Position numbers and translations under genes: made by a program. Shown here in pieces: positions 18,997-27,578 of a DNA stretch of 64,000 bases. A model generated the notes under the pieces. It had not been told where the DNA came from. It did no database searches and worked only from the letters and a program-made list of their open reading frames with translations. The stretch comes from Mycolicibacterium malmesburyense. GTDB taxonomy: Bacteria; Actinomycetota; Actinomycetes; Mycobacteriales; Mycobacteriaceae. Each line of letters starts with the position of its first letter. Position 1 is the first letter of the stretch. The stretch is from contig NZ_CVTB01000280.1 in the NCBI RefSeq assembly GCF_001050015.1, positions 85,753 through 149,752 of the forward strand. Reading direction: 5' to 3'.

Positions 18997-20025
18997 TTAC
19001 GGCAGCGGATAGACGGCGTTGCTGTCGCCGGTGAAGTCGATCGCGGAATATTCGCTGAGCTTGGACAGCCGGTGGTAGGCCTCGATCATCCGCACGGTGC
19101 CCGACTTGGATCGCATGACGATCGACTGCGTGGTGCATCCGCCGCTGTAGAAATGCACGCCCTTGAGCAGGTCGCCGTCGGTGACACCGGTCGCGCAGAA
19201 GAAGACGTTCTCGCCGGAGACCAGGTCCTCGGTGGTCAGCACGCGGTCGAGGTCATAGCCGCGGTCGAGGGCCTTCTGGCGTTCCTCGTCGTCCTTGGGC
19301 GCCAACTGGCCCTGGATGGCACCGCCCATGCAACGGATCGCGGCCGCGGCGATGATGCCTTCGGGCGTGCCGCCGATCCCGGCCAGCATGTCGGTGCTGG
19401 TGTTCGGGCGGCACGCCGAGATCGCGCCCGCGACGTCGCCGTCGGTGATCAGCCGGCACCGCGCCCCCGCCTCCCGCACATCGGCGATCAGCTGCTGGTG
19501 GCGGGGCCGGTCCAGGATGCAGACCGTCAGGTCGGACACCGACACGTTCTTGGCCTTGGCCACCCGGCGGATGTTCTCCCCGATCGGGGCGGTGATATCG
19601 ATCGCGTCGACCGCCTCGGGGCCGACGGCGATCTTGCTCATGTAGAACACCGCGGACGGGTCGAACATGGTTCCGCGCTCGGAGACCGCGAGCACCGAGA
19701 TGGCGTTGGACAGGCCTTTGCTCATCAGCGTGGTGCCGTCGATCGGGTCAACGGCGAAATCGCACTCCGGCCCGTCGCCGTTGCCGACCTCCTCGCCGTT
19801 GTAGAGCATCGGCGCGTTGTCCTTCTCACCCTCGCCGATCACCACGACGCCGCGCATCGACACCGAGTTGACCAGTTCGCGCATCGCGTCGACTGCGGCG
19901 CCGTCGCCGCCCTCCTTGTCGCCGCGGCCGACCCACCGGCCCGCGGCCATGGCGCCTGCCTCGGTGACTCGGACGAGCTCGAGCGCGAGATTTCGGTCTG
20001 GGGCTTCACCACGGGTCGGACTCAT
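18997..20025 (-). CDS. glpX: Fructose-1,6-bisphosphatase class II
   Basis: A 342-residue class II FBPase (Rv1099c), essential for gluconeogenesis in mycobacteria. The metal and substrate motifs are visible: [34 protein letters not shown] and [18 protein letters not shown]. The chosen ATG at 20025 gives the [31 protein letters not shown] start seen in the family; a longer frame exists but would overlap the divergent gene at 20080. It heads the leftward run glpX-fum-LAL2-LAL1. The 54-bp divergent gap to the DUF4245 gene must contain both promoters. Confidence 0.96.
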   Translation of the reverse strand: MSPTRGEAPDRNLALELVRVTEAGAMAAGRWVGRGDKEGGDGAAVDAMRELVNSVSMRGVVVIGEGEKDNAPMLYNGEEVGNGDGPECDFAVDPIDGTTLMSKGLSNAISVLAVSERGTMFDPSAVFYMSKIAVGPEAVDAIDITAPIGENIRRVAKAKNVSVSDLTVCILDRPRHQQLIADVREAGARCRLITDGDVAGAISACRPNTSTDMLAGIGGTPEGIIAAAAIRCMGGAIQGQLAPKDDEERQKALDRGYDLDRVLTTEDLVSGENVFFCATGVTDGDLLKGVHFYSGGCTTQSIVMRSKSGTVRMIEAYHRLSKLSEYSAIDFTGDSNAVYPLP

Positions 20026-20079
20026 GGCCCAGATTGTCCCATTAGCCGGTCCGCGTTCGGGAGCTGGGATACTGGCTGG

Positions 20080-20721
20080 GTGACCACGCAACCGGCGCCC
20101 GCGCCCAAGCCCGCCAAGTCGCGGCTGCTGCACGATGGTCGGGACATGTTCTGGTCGATGGCGCCGCTGGTGCTGGCGTGCGTCGTGCTGGCCGGGATGC
20201 TCGGAATGTGCTCGTTTCAGGCCGGCGGACCCGGGCAGGGCCCGACCCCGTCCTACGACGCCCCCGCGGCGCTGCGGGCCGACGCCGACGCGCTGAAGAT
20301 CCCGATCCGCATCCCGCAGCTGCCCGAGGGCTGGCAGTCGAACTCCGGAAGCCGGGGCGGCATCGAGGCCGGTCGCACCGATCCCGCCACGGGGCAGCCC
20401 TCGCGCGCGGTCAGTTCGACCGTCGGGTATCTCGCGCCGAGCGGGATGTATGTGAGCCTGACCCAGAGCAACGCCGACGAGGAGAAGCTGGTCGGGTCGC
20501 TGGATTCCGATGTCGTGCCGACCGGGGTGCAGGACGTCGACGGGGTCAAGTGGGTGGTCTACGAGGGCGACGACGATGGCGACAAGCCCGCCGAACCGGT
20601 GTGGACGACGCGGCTGACCGGCCCCACCGGGCCCGCGCAGATCGCGCTGACCGGGGCCGCGGACGCCGGCGAGTTTCGTACGCTGGCGGCGGCGACGCAG
20701 GGCGCGGCGCCCCTGCCGTAG
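20080..20721 (+). CDS. DUF4245 membrane-anchored protein (Rv1100-like)
   Basis: A 213-residue protein with one N-terminal transmembrane segment ([18 protein letters not shown], about residues 27-44) and an extracytoplasmic DUF4245 domain. The domain carries [32 protein letters not shown] and a C-terminal beta-rich half. It starts at GTG 20080 and is divergent from glpX, as in M. tuberculosis. The function of DUF4245 is unknown; it is probably exposed on the outer face of the plasma membrane. Confidence 0.85.
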   Translation: MTTQPAPAPKPAKSRLLHDGRDMFWSMAPLVLACVVLAGMLGMCSFQAGGPGQGPTPSYDAPAALRADADALKIPIRIPQLPEGWQSNSGSRGGIEAGRTDPATGQPSRAVSSTVGYLAPSGMYVSLTQSNADEEKLVGSLDSDVVPTGVQDVDGVKWVVYEGDDDGDKPAEPVWTTRLTGPTGPAQIALTGAADAGEFRTLAAATQGAAPLP

Positions 20722-20747
20722 ACCCCTGCCGTAGATACGGAGACGCC

Positions 20748-21557
20748 ATGACCGCCGCCGACGCCGCTCCGGAAGCCGACCTCACCGGATGGGCCGCCGC
20801 GCCCTTCACCGCCGCCGGGTACACGCACGACGTCTACCGCAAGGGCGAGGGCCCCGGCGTCGTGCTCATCCCCGAGATGCCCGGCGCACACCCCGGCGTG
20901 CTGGCCCTCGGCAACCACCTCGTCGACGCCGGTTTCACCGTCGCCATCCCGTCGCTGTTCGGCACGCCCGGTGCGCCGCCCATGCGGCCGGGCATGGTGC
21001 CGGTCATGCTGCGCGGGTGTGTCGCCAAGGAGTTCGCCGCGTTCGCCACCAACGCCGACCGTCCCGTCGCGCACTACCTGCGCGCACTGGCCCGCGACCT
21101 CAACGAGCAGACCCCCGGCAATGGGGTCGGCGTCATCGGTCAGTGCTTCACCGGAGGCTTCGCCCTGGCCGCTGCGGTCGACGACAGCGTGCTCGCGCCG
21201 GTGATGAGCCAACCGTCGCTGCCGTTGCCGCTGACGCCTAAGCAGCGCCGCGACCCGGGACTGTCCGAGGCGGAGCTCAAGGTGGTTGAACGCCGCGCCG
21301 CCGAGGAGGGGTTGTGTGCGCTGGGGCTGCGCTTCAGCGGCGACCCGCTGGTGCCGGCGGAACGCTTCACGACGCTCAAGGACCGGCTCGGCGACGCGTT
21401 CGAGGTGATCGAGATCGACTCGGGCAAGGGCAACGAGCACGGTTTCGGCAAGGCGGCCCACTCGGTGCTCACCCTGGAACTGCGCCACCGCGAAGGGCAT
21501 CCGACCGACGCGGCCATCAAGCGCGTCGTCGCGTTCCTCAGGGAGCGGCTGGTTTAG
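20748..21557 (+). CDS. Dienelactone hydrolase family protein
   Basis: A 269-residue alpha/beta hydrolase of the dienelactone hydrolase family. The nucleophile elbow is [13 protein letters not shown], with Cys rather than Ser, as in true DLH enzymes; [36 protein letters not shown] is the oxyanion-hole region, and a His lies in the C-terminal NEHGFGKA. It is cytosolic by appearance. The ATG at 20748 lies 26 bp after the DUF4245 gene. It overlaps the convergent AI-2E transporter gene by 20 bp. Substrate not deducible. Confidence 0.85.
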   Translation: MTAADAAPEADLTGWAAAPFTAAGYTHDVYRKGEGPGVVLIPEMPGAHPGVLALGNHLVDAGFTVAIPSLFGTPGAPPMRPGMVPVMLRGCVAKEFAAFATNADRPVAHYLRALARDLNEQTPGNGVGVIGQCFTGGFALAAAVDDSVLAPVMSQPSLPLPLTPKQRRDPGLSEAELKVVERRAAEEGLCALGLRFSGDPLVPAERFTTLKDRLGDAFEVIEIDSGKGNEHGFGKAAHSVLTLELRHREGHPTDAAIKRVVAFLRERLV

Positions 21558-22725
21558 GTTTCGCGTCGGCCTTCGACTCGCCCATGGCCTCCCTGATGCG
21601 ACGGCCCAACCACCACAACGGGTTTCGGCGCTTGGGTTTCTCGTCGCCGTCGTGGGGACGCCGCATCGGCACGCCCTTGTACTCCTCGAGGTAGACGCTG
21701 ATCGTGGTGACGATGACGATCATCAGCACCGGCCCGATCACGATGCCCCACGCGCCGAACATGCTGATGCCGGCGAACACGGCGAGCAGCATGAGCGCGG
21801 CATCGAGTCGGGCCTCGCGCGGCACCAGGATCGGGCGTAAGAAGTTGTCGATGTTCGTCACCACGATCAGGTGGAACAAGATGACGAACACGCCCCCGAA
21901 GATGTTGCCGAACAGGATCATTCCGATTCCGAACGGGATCGTGACGATGCCGCTGCCGAGGGGGATGACCGACAACGCCGACAGCAGCACCGCGAACAGG
22001 AAGAAACCCTGATGGAACCCCGCCAGGTAGATCGACGCGGCACCCGCGACGCCCTGGCAGACCGCGATGACAAACTGGCCCATCACGGTGCCCTTGACCA
22101 TCGCGCCCATCTTGGCCATGTAGACGTCGGTGATCTCCTCGCCGAGCGGGTTGAGCTGGCGGATCATCGTCACCACCCGGTCGCGGTTCGTCAGCAGCGA
22201 CACGAACACGTACACGAACAGGATCGCCGCGGTGATCCCGCCGAACAGGCCGCCCGCCGCACCCTGCAACAGGCCGAGGAGCCACTGCCCGGCCTCCTGC
22301 GCGACCCGGGCCATCGAACTGCGCAGCGATTCCGGGGTGACCGTCGTGTCGATGAAGGGCACGCGGCGCAGCACGTCGTTGACGAACTGCAACGTCCGGT
22401 CCCCGAGCGCCGAGAGATCGGTCCGGCCGACCCACTCGGCCACCTGCTCAACCATCGTCGTGATCTGGACGACCGCGAGCGTGACGAACAAGCTCAACGG
22501 CACGATCACGGCGGCGATCGCGGCGAGCAGGGTCAGCGTCACCGACAGCCCGCTGCCCATCCGCTTGTTGAGCCGTGCGTACAGCGGTGAGAACAGGTAG
22601 GCGCCCACCGCGGCCACCACGATGAGGATGAAGTACCCGCGCAGGAAGTAGGCGCCGAACGCGACCGCGACGACGGTCGCGACGGCCAGCGCGCGGCGCT
22701 GCGGCAGCGAGAACTCGGTACTCAT
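21538..22725 (-). CDS. AI-2E family transporter (Rv1101c-like)
   Basis: A 395-residue integral membrane protein of the AI-2E/PerM (UPF0118) family, with about eight transmembrane segments in the usual 3+5 arrangement and a large extracytoplasmic loop (VEQVAEWVGRTDLSALGDRT and following). Late helices contain the family's PLGSGIVTIPFGI and the NFLRPILVPREARLDAALMLLAVF segment. The C-terminal 45 residues are basic and probably cytosolic. The chosen ATG at 22725 (MSTEFSLPQRR) follows the SDR stop by 11 bp. Substrate unknown; family names are historical and many members are Na+/H+ antiporter-like. Confidence 0.88.
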   Translation of the reverse strand: MSTEFSLPQRRALAVATVVAVAFGAYFLRGYFILIVVAAVGAYLFSPLYARLNKRMGSGLSVTLTLLAAIAAVIVPLSLFVTLAVVQITTMVEQVAEWVGRTDLSALGDRTLQFVNDVLRRVPFIDTTVTPESLRSSMARVAQEAGQWLLGLLQGAAGGLFGGITAAILFVYVFVSLLTNRDRVVTMIRQLNPLGEEITDVYMAKMGAMVKGTVMGQFVIAVCQGVAGAASIYLAGFHQGFFLFAVLLSALSVIPLGSGIVTIPFGIGMILFGNIFGGVFVILFHLIVVTNIDNFLRPILVPREARLDAALMLLAVFAGISMFGAWGIVIGPVLMIVIVTTISVYLEEYKGVPMRRPHDGDEKPKRRNPLWWLGRRIREAMGESKADAKPKPAAP

Positions 22726-22736
22726 TGCCGCTATGT

Positions 22737-23564
22737 CTACAGCGTGCCGGACCTCGCTTGCGCTTGTTTGGCGCGTTGGTCGGCGATGAACCGCATCGAG
22801 ACCCGGTTCATCAGCGTCGGCGCGAAGCGCGCGAACATCCACTGCGCGTGCGCGATGCGGGGTTTGACGAGAATCGGCTTGTTCTTCTCGATCGCGCGCA
22901 GCACGTCGCGGGCGAGGCGGTCGGCGTCGTAGGGTTTGCCGCCCTGGGCCTGCAGGAAGTAGTCCCGGCCGACGAAACCTCCGACTGAGCCCTTGTCCAG
23001 GATCGGCGTCTCGACCGCGGCGGGGCACACGGCGAGCACCCCGACACCGCGCGCGGCGGCCTCCGACCGCAGCGCCAGGCTGAGCCCGACGACCGCGTGT
23101 TTGGTCATCACGTAGCTGGTGACCTGTCCGGCCGCGGTCAGCCCGGCCATCGACGCGGTGTTGACGATGTGGCCGTGGCCCTGGCGGACCATCAGCGGGT
23201 ACGCGGCCGCCACGCCGTGCACGACGCCGCGGACGTTGATGTCGATGATGGCGTTCCACTGGTCGAGCGTCAGCAGTTCGGTGTCACCGCCCCAGACGAT
23301 CCCGGCGTTGTTGAACATCAGGTCGAGCCGACCGGCCCGGTTCACCACGTCGTCGACGGCGCCCTGCACCGCCGCGGCGTCGGTGACGTCGAGACGCGCC
23401 GCGCGGGCCTTGCCGCCGAGGCCGGCCGCCGTCCGCTCGGCCGCCTCACCGTCGACGTCGGTGCACACGACCTCGGCGCCCGCCGCGACGAGCGCGCGGC
23501 ACAGTGCGGCGCCGATCCCGGAGCCGCCGCCCGTCACGAGGGCCTGCTTTCCGGTGAAACTCAT
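22737..23564 (-). CDS. Short-chain dehydrogenase/reductase, repeat-preceded
   Basis: A 275-residue classical SDR oxidoreductase. Cofactor motif TGGGSGIG is at residues 11-18, NNAG in DLMFNNAGIVWGG, and the catalytic Ser and YxxxK in NTASMAGLTAAGQVTSYVMTK. The C-terminus is longer than usual, ending in basic residues. Start is uncertain: ATG at 23564 (MSFTGKQALVTGG) gives the usual SDR start, but three in-frame copies of an 11-codon repeat (MSARAKNRQPV) lie directly upstream, and the first ATG at 23660 overlaps the stop of the previous SDR as TGATG. From 23660 the protein would have about 32 extra residues. Probably cotranscribed with the upstream SDR. Confidence 0.88.
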   Translation of the reverse strand: MSFTGKQALVTGGGSGIGAALCRALVAAGAEVVCTDVDGEAAERTAAGLGGKARAARLDVTDAAAVQGAVDDVVNRAGRLDLMFNNAGIVWGGDTELLTLDQWNAIIDINVRGVVHGVAAAYPLMVRQGHGHIVNTASMAGLTAAGQVTSYVMTKHAVVGLSLALRSEAAARGVGVLAVCPAAVETPILDKGSVGGFVGRDYFLQAQGGKPYDADRLARDVLRAIEKNKPILVKPRIAHAQWMFARFAPTLMNRVSMRFIADQRAKQAQARSGTL

Positions 23565-23663
23565 TGGCTGTCTGTTCTTCGCGCGAGCGCTCATCACTGG
23601 TTGTCTGTTCTTCGCGCGAGCGCTCATCACTGGTTGTCTGTTCTTCGCGCGAGCGCTCATCAC
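23565..23663. repeat. Three tandem 33-bp repeats at an SDR-SDR junction
   Basis: Three copies of a 33-bp unit (starts 23565, 23598, 23631) differ by one base: the fourth base is C in the first copy and T in the others. On the minus strand each unit contains CAGTGATGAGC, a stop-start junction, then CGCTCGCGCGAAGAACAG. The period is a multiple of three, so the frame of the downstream SDR stays open through all three copies, each offering an ATG. It looks like a slipped-strand duplication of the gene junction. It also shares GATGAGCGCTCGCG with 4550-4563. Confidence 0.9.
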
Positions 23664-24433
23664 TGGCCGGCAAGCTTCATGACGTGTGCCATCACATCGG
23701 GATAACGCTTCATGTGGGCGCCGCCGTTGAGGTCCAGCACCTCGCCGGTCAGCCAGGACGCTTTCGGCGAGCACAGATACAGCACCGCCTCGGCGATGTC
23801 CTCGGGCGTGCCCGCACGGCCGAGCGCGGTGTTCTCGACGTACTCCTCGACGACGCCGGGTACGGCCGCGGCCGGCGCGGTCAGCGGCGTGTGCACGAAG
23901 CCCGGCGCCACGGCGTTGGCGCGGATGCCGCGTTGTCCCCACTCGAGCGCGGCGACCTGGGTGAGCATCGACAGCCCCGCCTTGGCGGCGCAGTAGGCGC
24001 TCATCCCGGCGGCGGGTTGGCGGCCGTTGAGCGAGCTGATCGACACCAGCGCACCGCCTTCGCGCAGAGTGCGGCCCGCGTACTTGGCGACGATGAACGC
24101 GCCGTTGAGGCAGACGTCGACGACGGAGCGGAAGTCCTCGACGGCGAGGTCGGTGATCATCCCGACGGTGCTGAACCCCGCGCAGTTGACGACGACGTCG
24201 AGCGGTCCGGTCCGGTCGAAGAGGGCCTGCACAGACGCCTCGTCGGTGACTTCGACGTGAGCGGCGGTGTGCGGGTCGCCGAGTTCGGCGGCGCGCTCAC
24301 GGGCCCCGTTGATGTCGCGGTCGGCGAGCGTGACGCGGTCGCCCTCCGCGGCCAGCGCCCGTGCCGTCGCCCACCCGATGCCTGACGCCGCGCCGATCAC
24401 CACCGTTTCCCTGGCGGACGGCCCGTTGCTCAT
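23660..24433 (-). CDS. Short-chain dehydrogenase/reductase (KstR-type promoter)
   Basis: A 257-residue classical SDR. The cofactor loop reads IGAASGIGWATARAL, the core NCAGFSTVG, the catalytic Ser in VSISSLNGRQPAAGMSAYCAAK with YxxxK, and the end GEVLDLNGGAHMKRYP is typical of the FabG/HSD-like subgroup. The ATG at 24433 has GAAAGGGCAACT upstream. Its promoter region contains TAGAACGTGTTTCA (24455-24468), matching the KstR cholesterol-regulon motif, so a sterol or related lipid alcohol is a plausible substrate. That assignment is inference. It leads a two-gene operon with the next SDR. Confidence 0.9.
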   Translation of the reverse strand: MSNGPSARETVVIGAASGIGWATARALAAEGDRVTLADRDINGARERAAELGDPHTAAHVEVTDEASVQALFDRTGPLDVVVNCAGFSTVGMITDLAVEDFRSVVDVCLNGAFIVAKYAGRTLREGGALVSISSLNGRQPAAGMSAYCAAKAGLSMLTQVAALEWGQRGIRANAVAPGFVHTPLTAPAAAVPGVVEEYVENTALGRAGTPEDIAEAVLYLCSPKASWLTGEVLDLNGGAHMKRYPDVMAHVMKLAGQ

Positions 24434-24454
24434 ACAGTTGCCCTTTCGACGGAG

Positions 24455-24468
24455 TAGAACGTGTTTCA
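24455..24468. promoter_or_regulatory. Candidate KstR operator 1
   Basis: TAGAACGTGTTTCA fits the published KstR motif TnnAACnnGTTnnA at every specified position. It lies between the divergent SDR gene (start 24433) and SRPBCC gene (start 24495) and so could control both. Confidence 0.7.
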
Positions 24469-24494
24469 ACTTAGCGCTTTGACAGACTCGACCG

Positions 24495-24959
24495 GTGAGC
24501 GATTTGGAGATGAGCGAGTCGATTCATGTGGCGGCCGTCCCCGACAGGTTGTACGAGATGGTCTCGGACGTGACCCGGATGGGCGAGTGGAGCCCGATCT
24601 GCCGGGCCTGTTGGTGGGACGAGGGGGACGGTCCGCGCGTGGGCGCGTGGTTCACCGGCCGCAACGAGACACCCGAACGCACGTGGGAGACCCGCTCGCA
24701 GGTGGTCGCCGCCGAACCCGGGCGCGAGTTCGCGTGGGAGGTTAACGACGGCTGGGTCCACTGGGGCTACACCTTCGAGCCCGAAGACGGCGGGACACGG
24801 CTCACCGAGCACTGGGAGCTGCGACCCAAAGGCATCGCGGGCTTTCGCGAGCGGTTCGGCGACCAGGCCGACGCGCAGATCGCCGAACGTCGTGAGGCGG
24901 CGCGCACCGGCATCCCCGCGACGTTGGCGGCGATCAAGGAGGCCGCCGAAACCGGTTGA
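24495..24959 (+). CDS. SRPBCC (polyketide cyclase/dehydrase-like) protein
   Basis: A 154-residue START/Bet v1-fold protein. ESIHVAAVPDRLYEMVSDVTRMGEWSPICRACWWDEGDGPRVGAWFTGRN is the canonical polyketide_cyc2 N-terminal half, and the final long helix (IAERREAARTGIPATLAAIKEAAE) fits. It starts at GTG. Such proteins bind hydrophobic ligands or catalyse cyclisation; no catalytic residue can be assigned. It is divergent from the SDR pair across a KstR-type site, which suggests a role in lipid or sterol handling (inference). Confidence 0.82.
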   Translation: MSDLEMSESIHVAAVPDRLYEMVSDVTRMGEWSPICRACWWDEGDGPRVGAWFTGRNETPERTWETRSQVVAAEPGREFAWEVNDGWVHWGYTFEPEDGGTRLTEHWELRPKGIAGFRERFGDQADAQIAERREAARTGIPATLAAIKEAAETG

Positions 24960-24960
24960 G

Positions 24961-25069
24961 CTGTCGGTAGTTTGGTGCGCCGACAGCGGGCGGGCCAGCA
25001 ATTGTCCGGTGTGCAACCAGATCGCTCAATCACGGCTTTCACGTGGTTCCGCCGATCTGAGTGCACACC
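24961..25069. terminator. Two hairpins between convergent genes
   Basis: A 7-bp-arm hairpin (CTGTCGG 24961-24967 with CCGACAG 24980-24986) directly follows the SRPBCC stop. A second, larger inverted repeat pairs GGTGTGCAACCAGATC (25008-25023) with GATCTGAGTGCACACC (25054-25069) at 14 of 16 positions with a 30-base spacer. Both lie in the 130-bp convergent gap and could end transcription from each side; no T-run is present. Confidence 0.45.
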
Positions 25070-25089
25070 AGGCGAGACGGCGGGGATGC

Positions 25090-25815
25090 TCATGCGTAGA
25101 TGGTGTCGACGGCGTCGATGTGTGTACGCACCAGGGCCGGATAGCGCTCGCGGTCGGGCCGGAAGATGTCGTGCGGCGAATCGTCGAACACGTGCAGCGA
25201 CGCCGCCGGGAACAGTTCCTGATAGCGGTCCCACGCGGCGTCGGAGATCAGCGGACTGTTCGGGCTGCGCACCACCAACAACGGTGGTTGCCACTGCGCC
25301 AGCGGCTCCCAGAACGACCGCCGGCGCGCGGCGCGAAAGATCGCCTCTCCGGCGGCACGGTTGACGCGCTCGTGCACCGGCGTGCCCCGCCAGCGGCCGT
25401 CGAGCAGGAACGTCGAGACCTCCGGCGGCAGCGTGATCTCCTCGGGCACGTAGTCGCCGATCGAGATCGAGCGAACCCGCCGACGATGCGCGAGAGCCCA
25501 CGTCAGCGCGTAGGGGGTGCCCCGGCTGAAGGTCATCAGGTGGACCGGACCGTCGGTGACCGCGTCGACCACCGCGGCGACGTCGCCGCCCAGAATCACT
25601 GAGTCGTAACCGCTTTCGGGTGCGCTGCTGCGGCCGTGCCCGCGCAGATCGACGACCACCGTGCGCCGGCCGAACAGCGACAACACCTCGGTGTAGTCGT
25701 CGGCGACGTCGGTGAAGCCGGGCACGAAGACCAGCGGCGCTCCGCGGTCCGGCCCGCCGGAGTCCAGGTAGTGCAGGCGCGCACCCGCGTTGGTTGTGAA
25801 CCGTGATTCGACCAT
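25090..25815 (-). CDS. Alpha/beta hydrolase
   Basis: A 241-residue alpha/beta hydrolase. The oxyanion region reads LVFVPGFTDVADDY, then VVDLRGHGRSSAPESGYD. The nucleophile elbow is unusual: VHLMTFSRGTPYAL has Ser in a TFSRG context in place of GxSxG. Candidate acid and base are in the C-terminal third (VVRSPNSPLISDAAWDRYQ and FDDSPHDIF). ATG at 25815 (MVESRFTTNAGARLHYLDSG) is preferred; two GTG codons lie just upstream in frame. Substrate unknown. Confidence 0.82.
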   Translation of the reverse strand: MVESRFTTNAGARLHYLDSGGPDRGAPLVFVPGFTDVADDYTEVLSLFGRRTVVVDLRGHGRSSAPESGYDSVILGGDVAAVVDAVTDGPVHLMTFSRGTPYALTWALAHRRRVRSISIGDYVPEEITLPPEVSTFLLDGRWRGTPVHERVNRAAGEAIFRAARRRSFWEPLAQWQPPLLVVRSPNSPLISDAAWDRYQELFPAASLHVFDDSPHDIFRPDRERYPALVRTHIDAVDTIYA

Positions 25816-25900
25816 CAGCACCACCTTGCCCGGTCGGCGCCGTCAAACGCATGCGAATCGCCGGTGCGAGGAGGACCCTGGTTATCGGAAGGTGATTGCT

Positions 25901-26179
25901 ATGTACGACAAGGTTCAAGACAACGCCTGGCACATCGACATCGAGTTCAACGAGGACGACACCCACACCCACGCGACCGTGCGCGCCACCCGCGACGACG
26001 GCGAGACCGTGACCGCTCAGGGCGACGCCTATCGCAATCCGAAAGATTCGGCGCAGCCGCTGGTGGGCGAGGAGATCGCGGCGGCCAGGGGATTGATCGC
26101 GCTCGGCGCCGAACTGCTCCAGCGGGCGTCGTCACAGATCGAGCAGAGTACGCACCAGCCCGTCCACCTGGTGCGCTGA
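25901..26179 (+). CDS. DUF1876 domain protein
   Basis: A 92-residue small acidic protein of the DUF1876 family, common in actinobacteria. WHIDIEFNEDDTHTHATVRATRDDGETVTAQGDAYRNPKD is the core, which folds like a double-stranded-RNA-binding-domain swapped dimer in solved examples. The ATG at 25901 has GGAAGGTG at good spacing. The helical C-terminus (AARGLIALGAELLQRASSQIEQ) is typical. Some members are stress-induced; function unknown. Confidence 0.85.
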   Translation: MYDKVQDNAWHIDIEFNEDDTHTHATVRATRDDGETVTAQGDAYRNPKDSAQPLVGEEIAAARGLIALGAELLQRASSQIEQSTHQPVHLVR

Positions 26180-26189
26180 CGGCGGCGGA

Positions 26190-27302
26190 TCAGCCTTCGG
26201 GGGGTGCGGCCGCCGCGACGCTCACCGCGGGCTCGTTCGACGCGCTCTTCATCTGGTTGAACAGCTCGACGTAGTAGGGCAGGCATTCGGCCATCGCTTG
26301 TTCGGTGGTGAACAGCGGCCGGTATCCGAGGTCGCGTTCGGCCTTGGCGATCGAGAAGTAGTTGTCTAGGTAAAGGCGTTCCACCCCAAGCGGTTCGACC
26401 ATCGGCTTGGGCAGCCCGAAGCGGAAGTGCAGCCACTGCCAGACGGTCATCGCGAACCACACCAGGCGGCCCGGCACGCGGATCTTCGGGTAGCGCTGTC
26501 CGCAGGCCTCGACGACGGGCCTGGAGAACTCGAACATGTTGATCGGATCGCCGTCGTTGATGAAGTACGCCTGCCCCGGGGCGGTACCGCTTGGGACGAG
26601 ATGCTGGGCGGCGAGGATGAAGCCGTGAATCAGGTTGTGCACGTAGGAGTTGTCGAGTTTGACGTTCTTGCTGCCGACCAACACCTTGACGTGTCCGGCC
26701 AGCACGCTCTCGAACACCTTGCGGAACATCGTCTGGTCTCCGCGGCCCCAGATCCCGCTGGGGCGGATCGAGCAGGTCAGCAGACCGTCGACTCCGTTGG
26801 CGGCCAACACGAACTTCTCCGCTGCGACTTTGGTCTCGGTGTAGAGGTCGTTGAATCGCTCGGTGTACGGGAGGGTTTCGTCCCCGCCGGAGATGCGCCT
26901 GCCGCCCATCACCACGCTGTTGGACGCCGTGTAGACGAACCGCTTCACGCCGACGGCGCGAGCGGCGCGCACGAGGTTTTCGGTGCCGGTGACGTTGATC
27001 GCGAAGCTGCGCTTGCGGTACTCGTCGGTGACCGACGCGCCGCCCATCAGGTCGATGATCGCGGCGGTGTGGAACACGGTGTCGATGCCGGCGACGGCCG
27101 CCGCCACCTGCTCGGCATCGCAGATGTCGCCTTCGACGACCTCCAACCCGGGACGCGCCGGCAGCGGAGAGGGGGCCCGGTCGAAGGAGCGGACCTCGTG
27201 TCCGCGCTCGAGCAGTTCGGTCACCAGGTTGGCGCCGACGAATCCGGATCCGCCCGTGACGAGTACCCGGCCCAGTTCGGTGGTCAGCGTTGAGTCACCC
27301 AT
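26190..27302 (-). CDS. 3-beta-hydroxysteroid dehydrogenase / cholesterol dehydrogenase
   Basis: A 370-residue extended SDR of the 3-beta-HSD family, the same length as M. tuberculosis Rv1106c, an NAD-dependent cholesterol dehydrogenase/isomerase that makes cholest-4-en-3-one. The nucleotide loop VLVTGGSGFVGANLV is near the N-terminus. The catalytic Ser lies in FVYTASNSVVMGG and YxxxK in DLYTETKVAAEKF. The mid-region INDGDPINMFEFSRPVVEACG is family-typical. It starts 15 bp before a perfect KstR-type operator (27318-27331). M. smegmatis MSMEG_5228, the corresponding gene, is reported to have a KstR-dependent promoter, so sterol induction is likely here. Confidence 0.94.
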   Translation of the reverse strand: MGDSTLTTELGRVLVTGGSGFVGANLVTELLERGHEVRSFDRAPSPLPARPGLEVVEGDICDAEQVAAAVAGIDTVFHTAAIIDLMGGASVTDEYRKRSFAINVTGTENLVRAARAVGVKRFVYTASNSVVMGGRRISGGDETLPYTERFNDLYTETKVAAEKFVLAANGVDGLLTCSIRPSGIWGRGDQTMFRKVFESVLAGHVKVLVGSKNVKLDNSYVHNLIHGFILAAQHLVPSGTAPGQAYFINDGDPINMFEFSRPVVEACGQRYPKIRVPGRLVWFAMTVWQWLHFRFGLPKPMVEPLGVERLYLDNYFSIAKAERDLGYRPLFTTEQAMAECLPYYVELFNQMKSASNEPAVSVAAAAPPEG

Positions 27303-27317
27303 GGCGAGCAGAGTAAC

Positions 27318-27331
27318 TGAAACGTGTTACA
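27318..27331. promoter_or_regulatory. Candidate KstR operator 2
   Basis: TGAAACGTGTTACA matches TnnAACnnGTTnnA exactly, inside a longer near-palindrome AACTGAAACGTGTTACAGTT. It lies just upstream of the 3-beta-HSD gene, where a KstR-dependent promoter has been described in M. smegmatis. Confidence 0.85.
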
Positions 27332-27365
27332 GTTTCGACCCTTGCGGCCGCAATTGCTTGCTTTG

Positions 27366-27578
27366 TCAACTTTCGTCGGGCTCTTTGGCCGCCAGCACCG
27401 CTTCGATGCGCTTACGAGCTCCAGCTAAGTGTTCTTCGCAGCGTTTAGCCAGTTCTTCGCCGCGTTCCCACAATTTTAGCGATGCATCCAGGTCAAGCCC
27501 GCCCTGCTCGAGCTGCTGGACGACAGCGACCAATTCCTCCCGCGCTTCCTCGTACCCCAGTTCACTAATGGGCTTCAT
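27366..27578 (-). CDS. xseB: Exodeoxyribonuclease VII small subunit
   Basis: A 70-residue small subunit of exonuclease [51 protein letters not shown] is the complete XseB helical hairpin. It forms a complex with XseA, which degrades single-stranded DNA to oligonucleotides. The ATG at 27578 overlaps the xseA stop by 14 bp, so translation is probably coupled. The length is typical for mycobacteria. Confidence 0.95.
   Translation of the reverse strand: MKPISELGYEEAREELVAVVQQLEQGGLDLDASLKLWERGEELAKRCEEHLAGARKRIEAVLAAKEPDES

Noticed and set aside
18976..20079. In-frame upstream extension of the DUF4245 gene (plus strand)
   Set aside because: It runs antisense through the whole of glpX; the GTG at 20080 gives the family N-terminus.
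20023..20080. KstR-type motif between glpX and the DUF4245 gene
   Set aside because: No sequence there satisfies TnnAACnnGTTnnA.
22726..23259. Upstream extension of the AI-2E transporter frame
   Set aside because: It overlaps the SDR gene and gives an Arg-rich non-membrane sequence; the ATG at 22725 fits the family.
23565..23663. Possible CRISPR array
   Set aside because: Copies are contiguous with no spacers and no cas genes are nearby; it is a plain tandem repeat.
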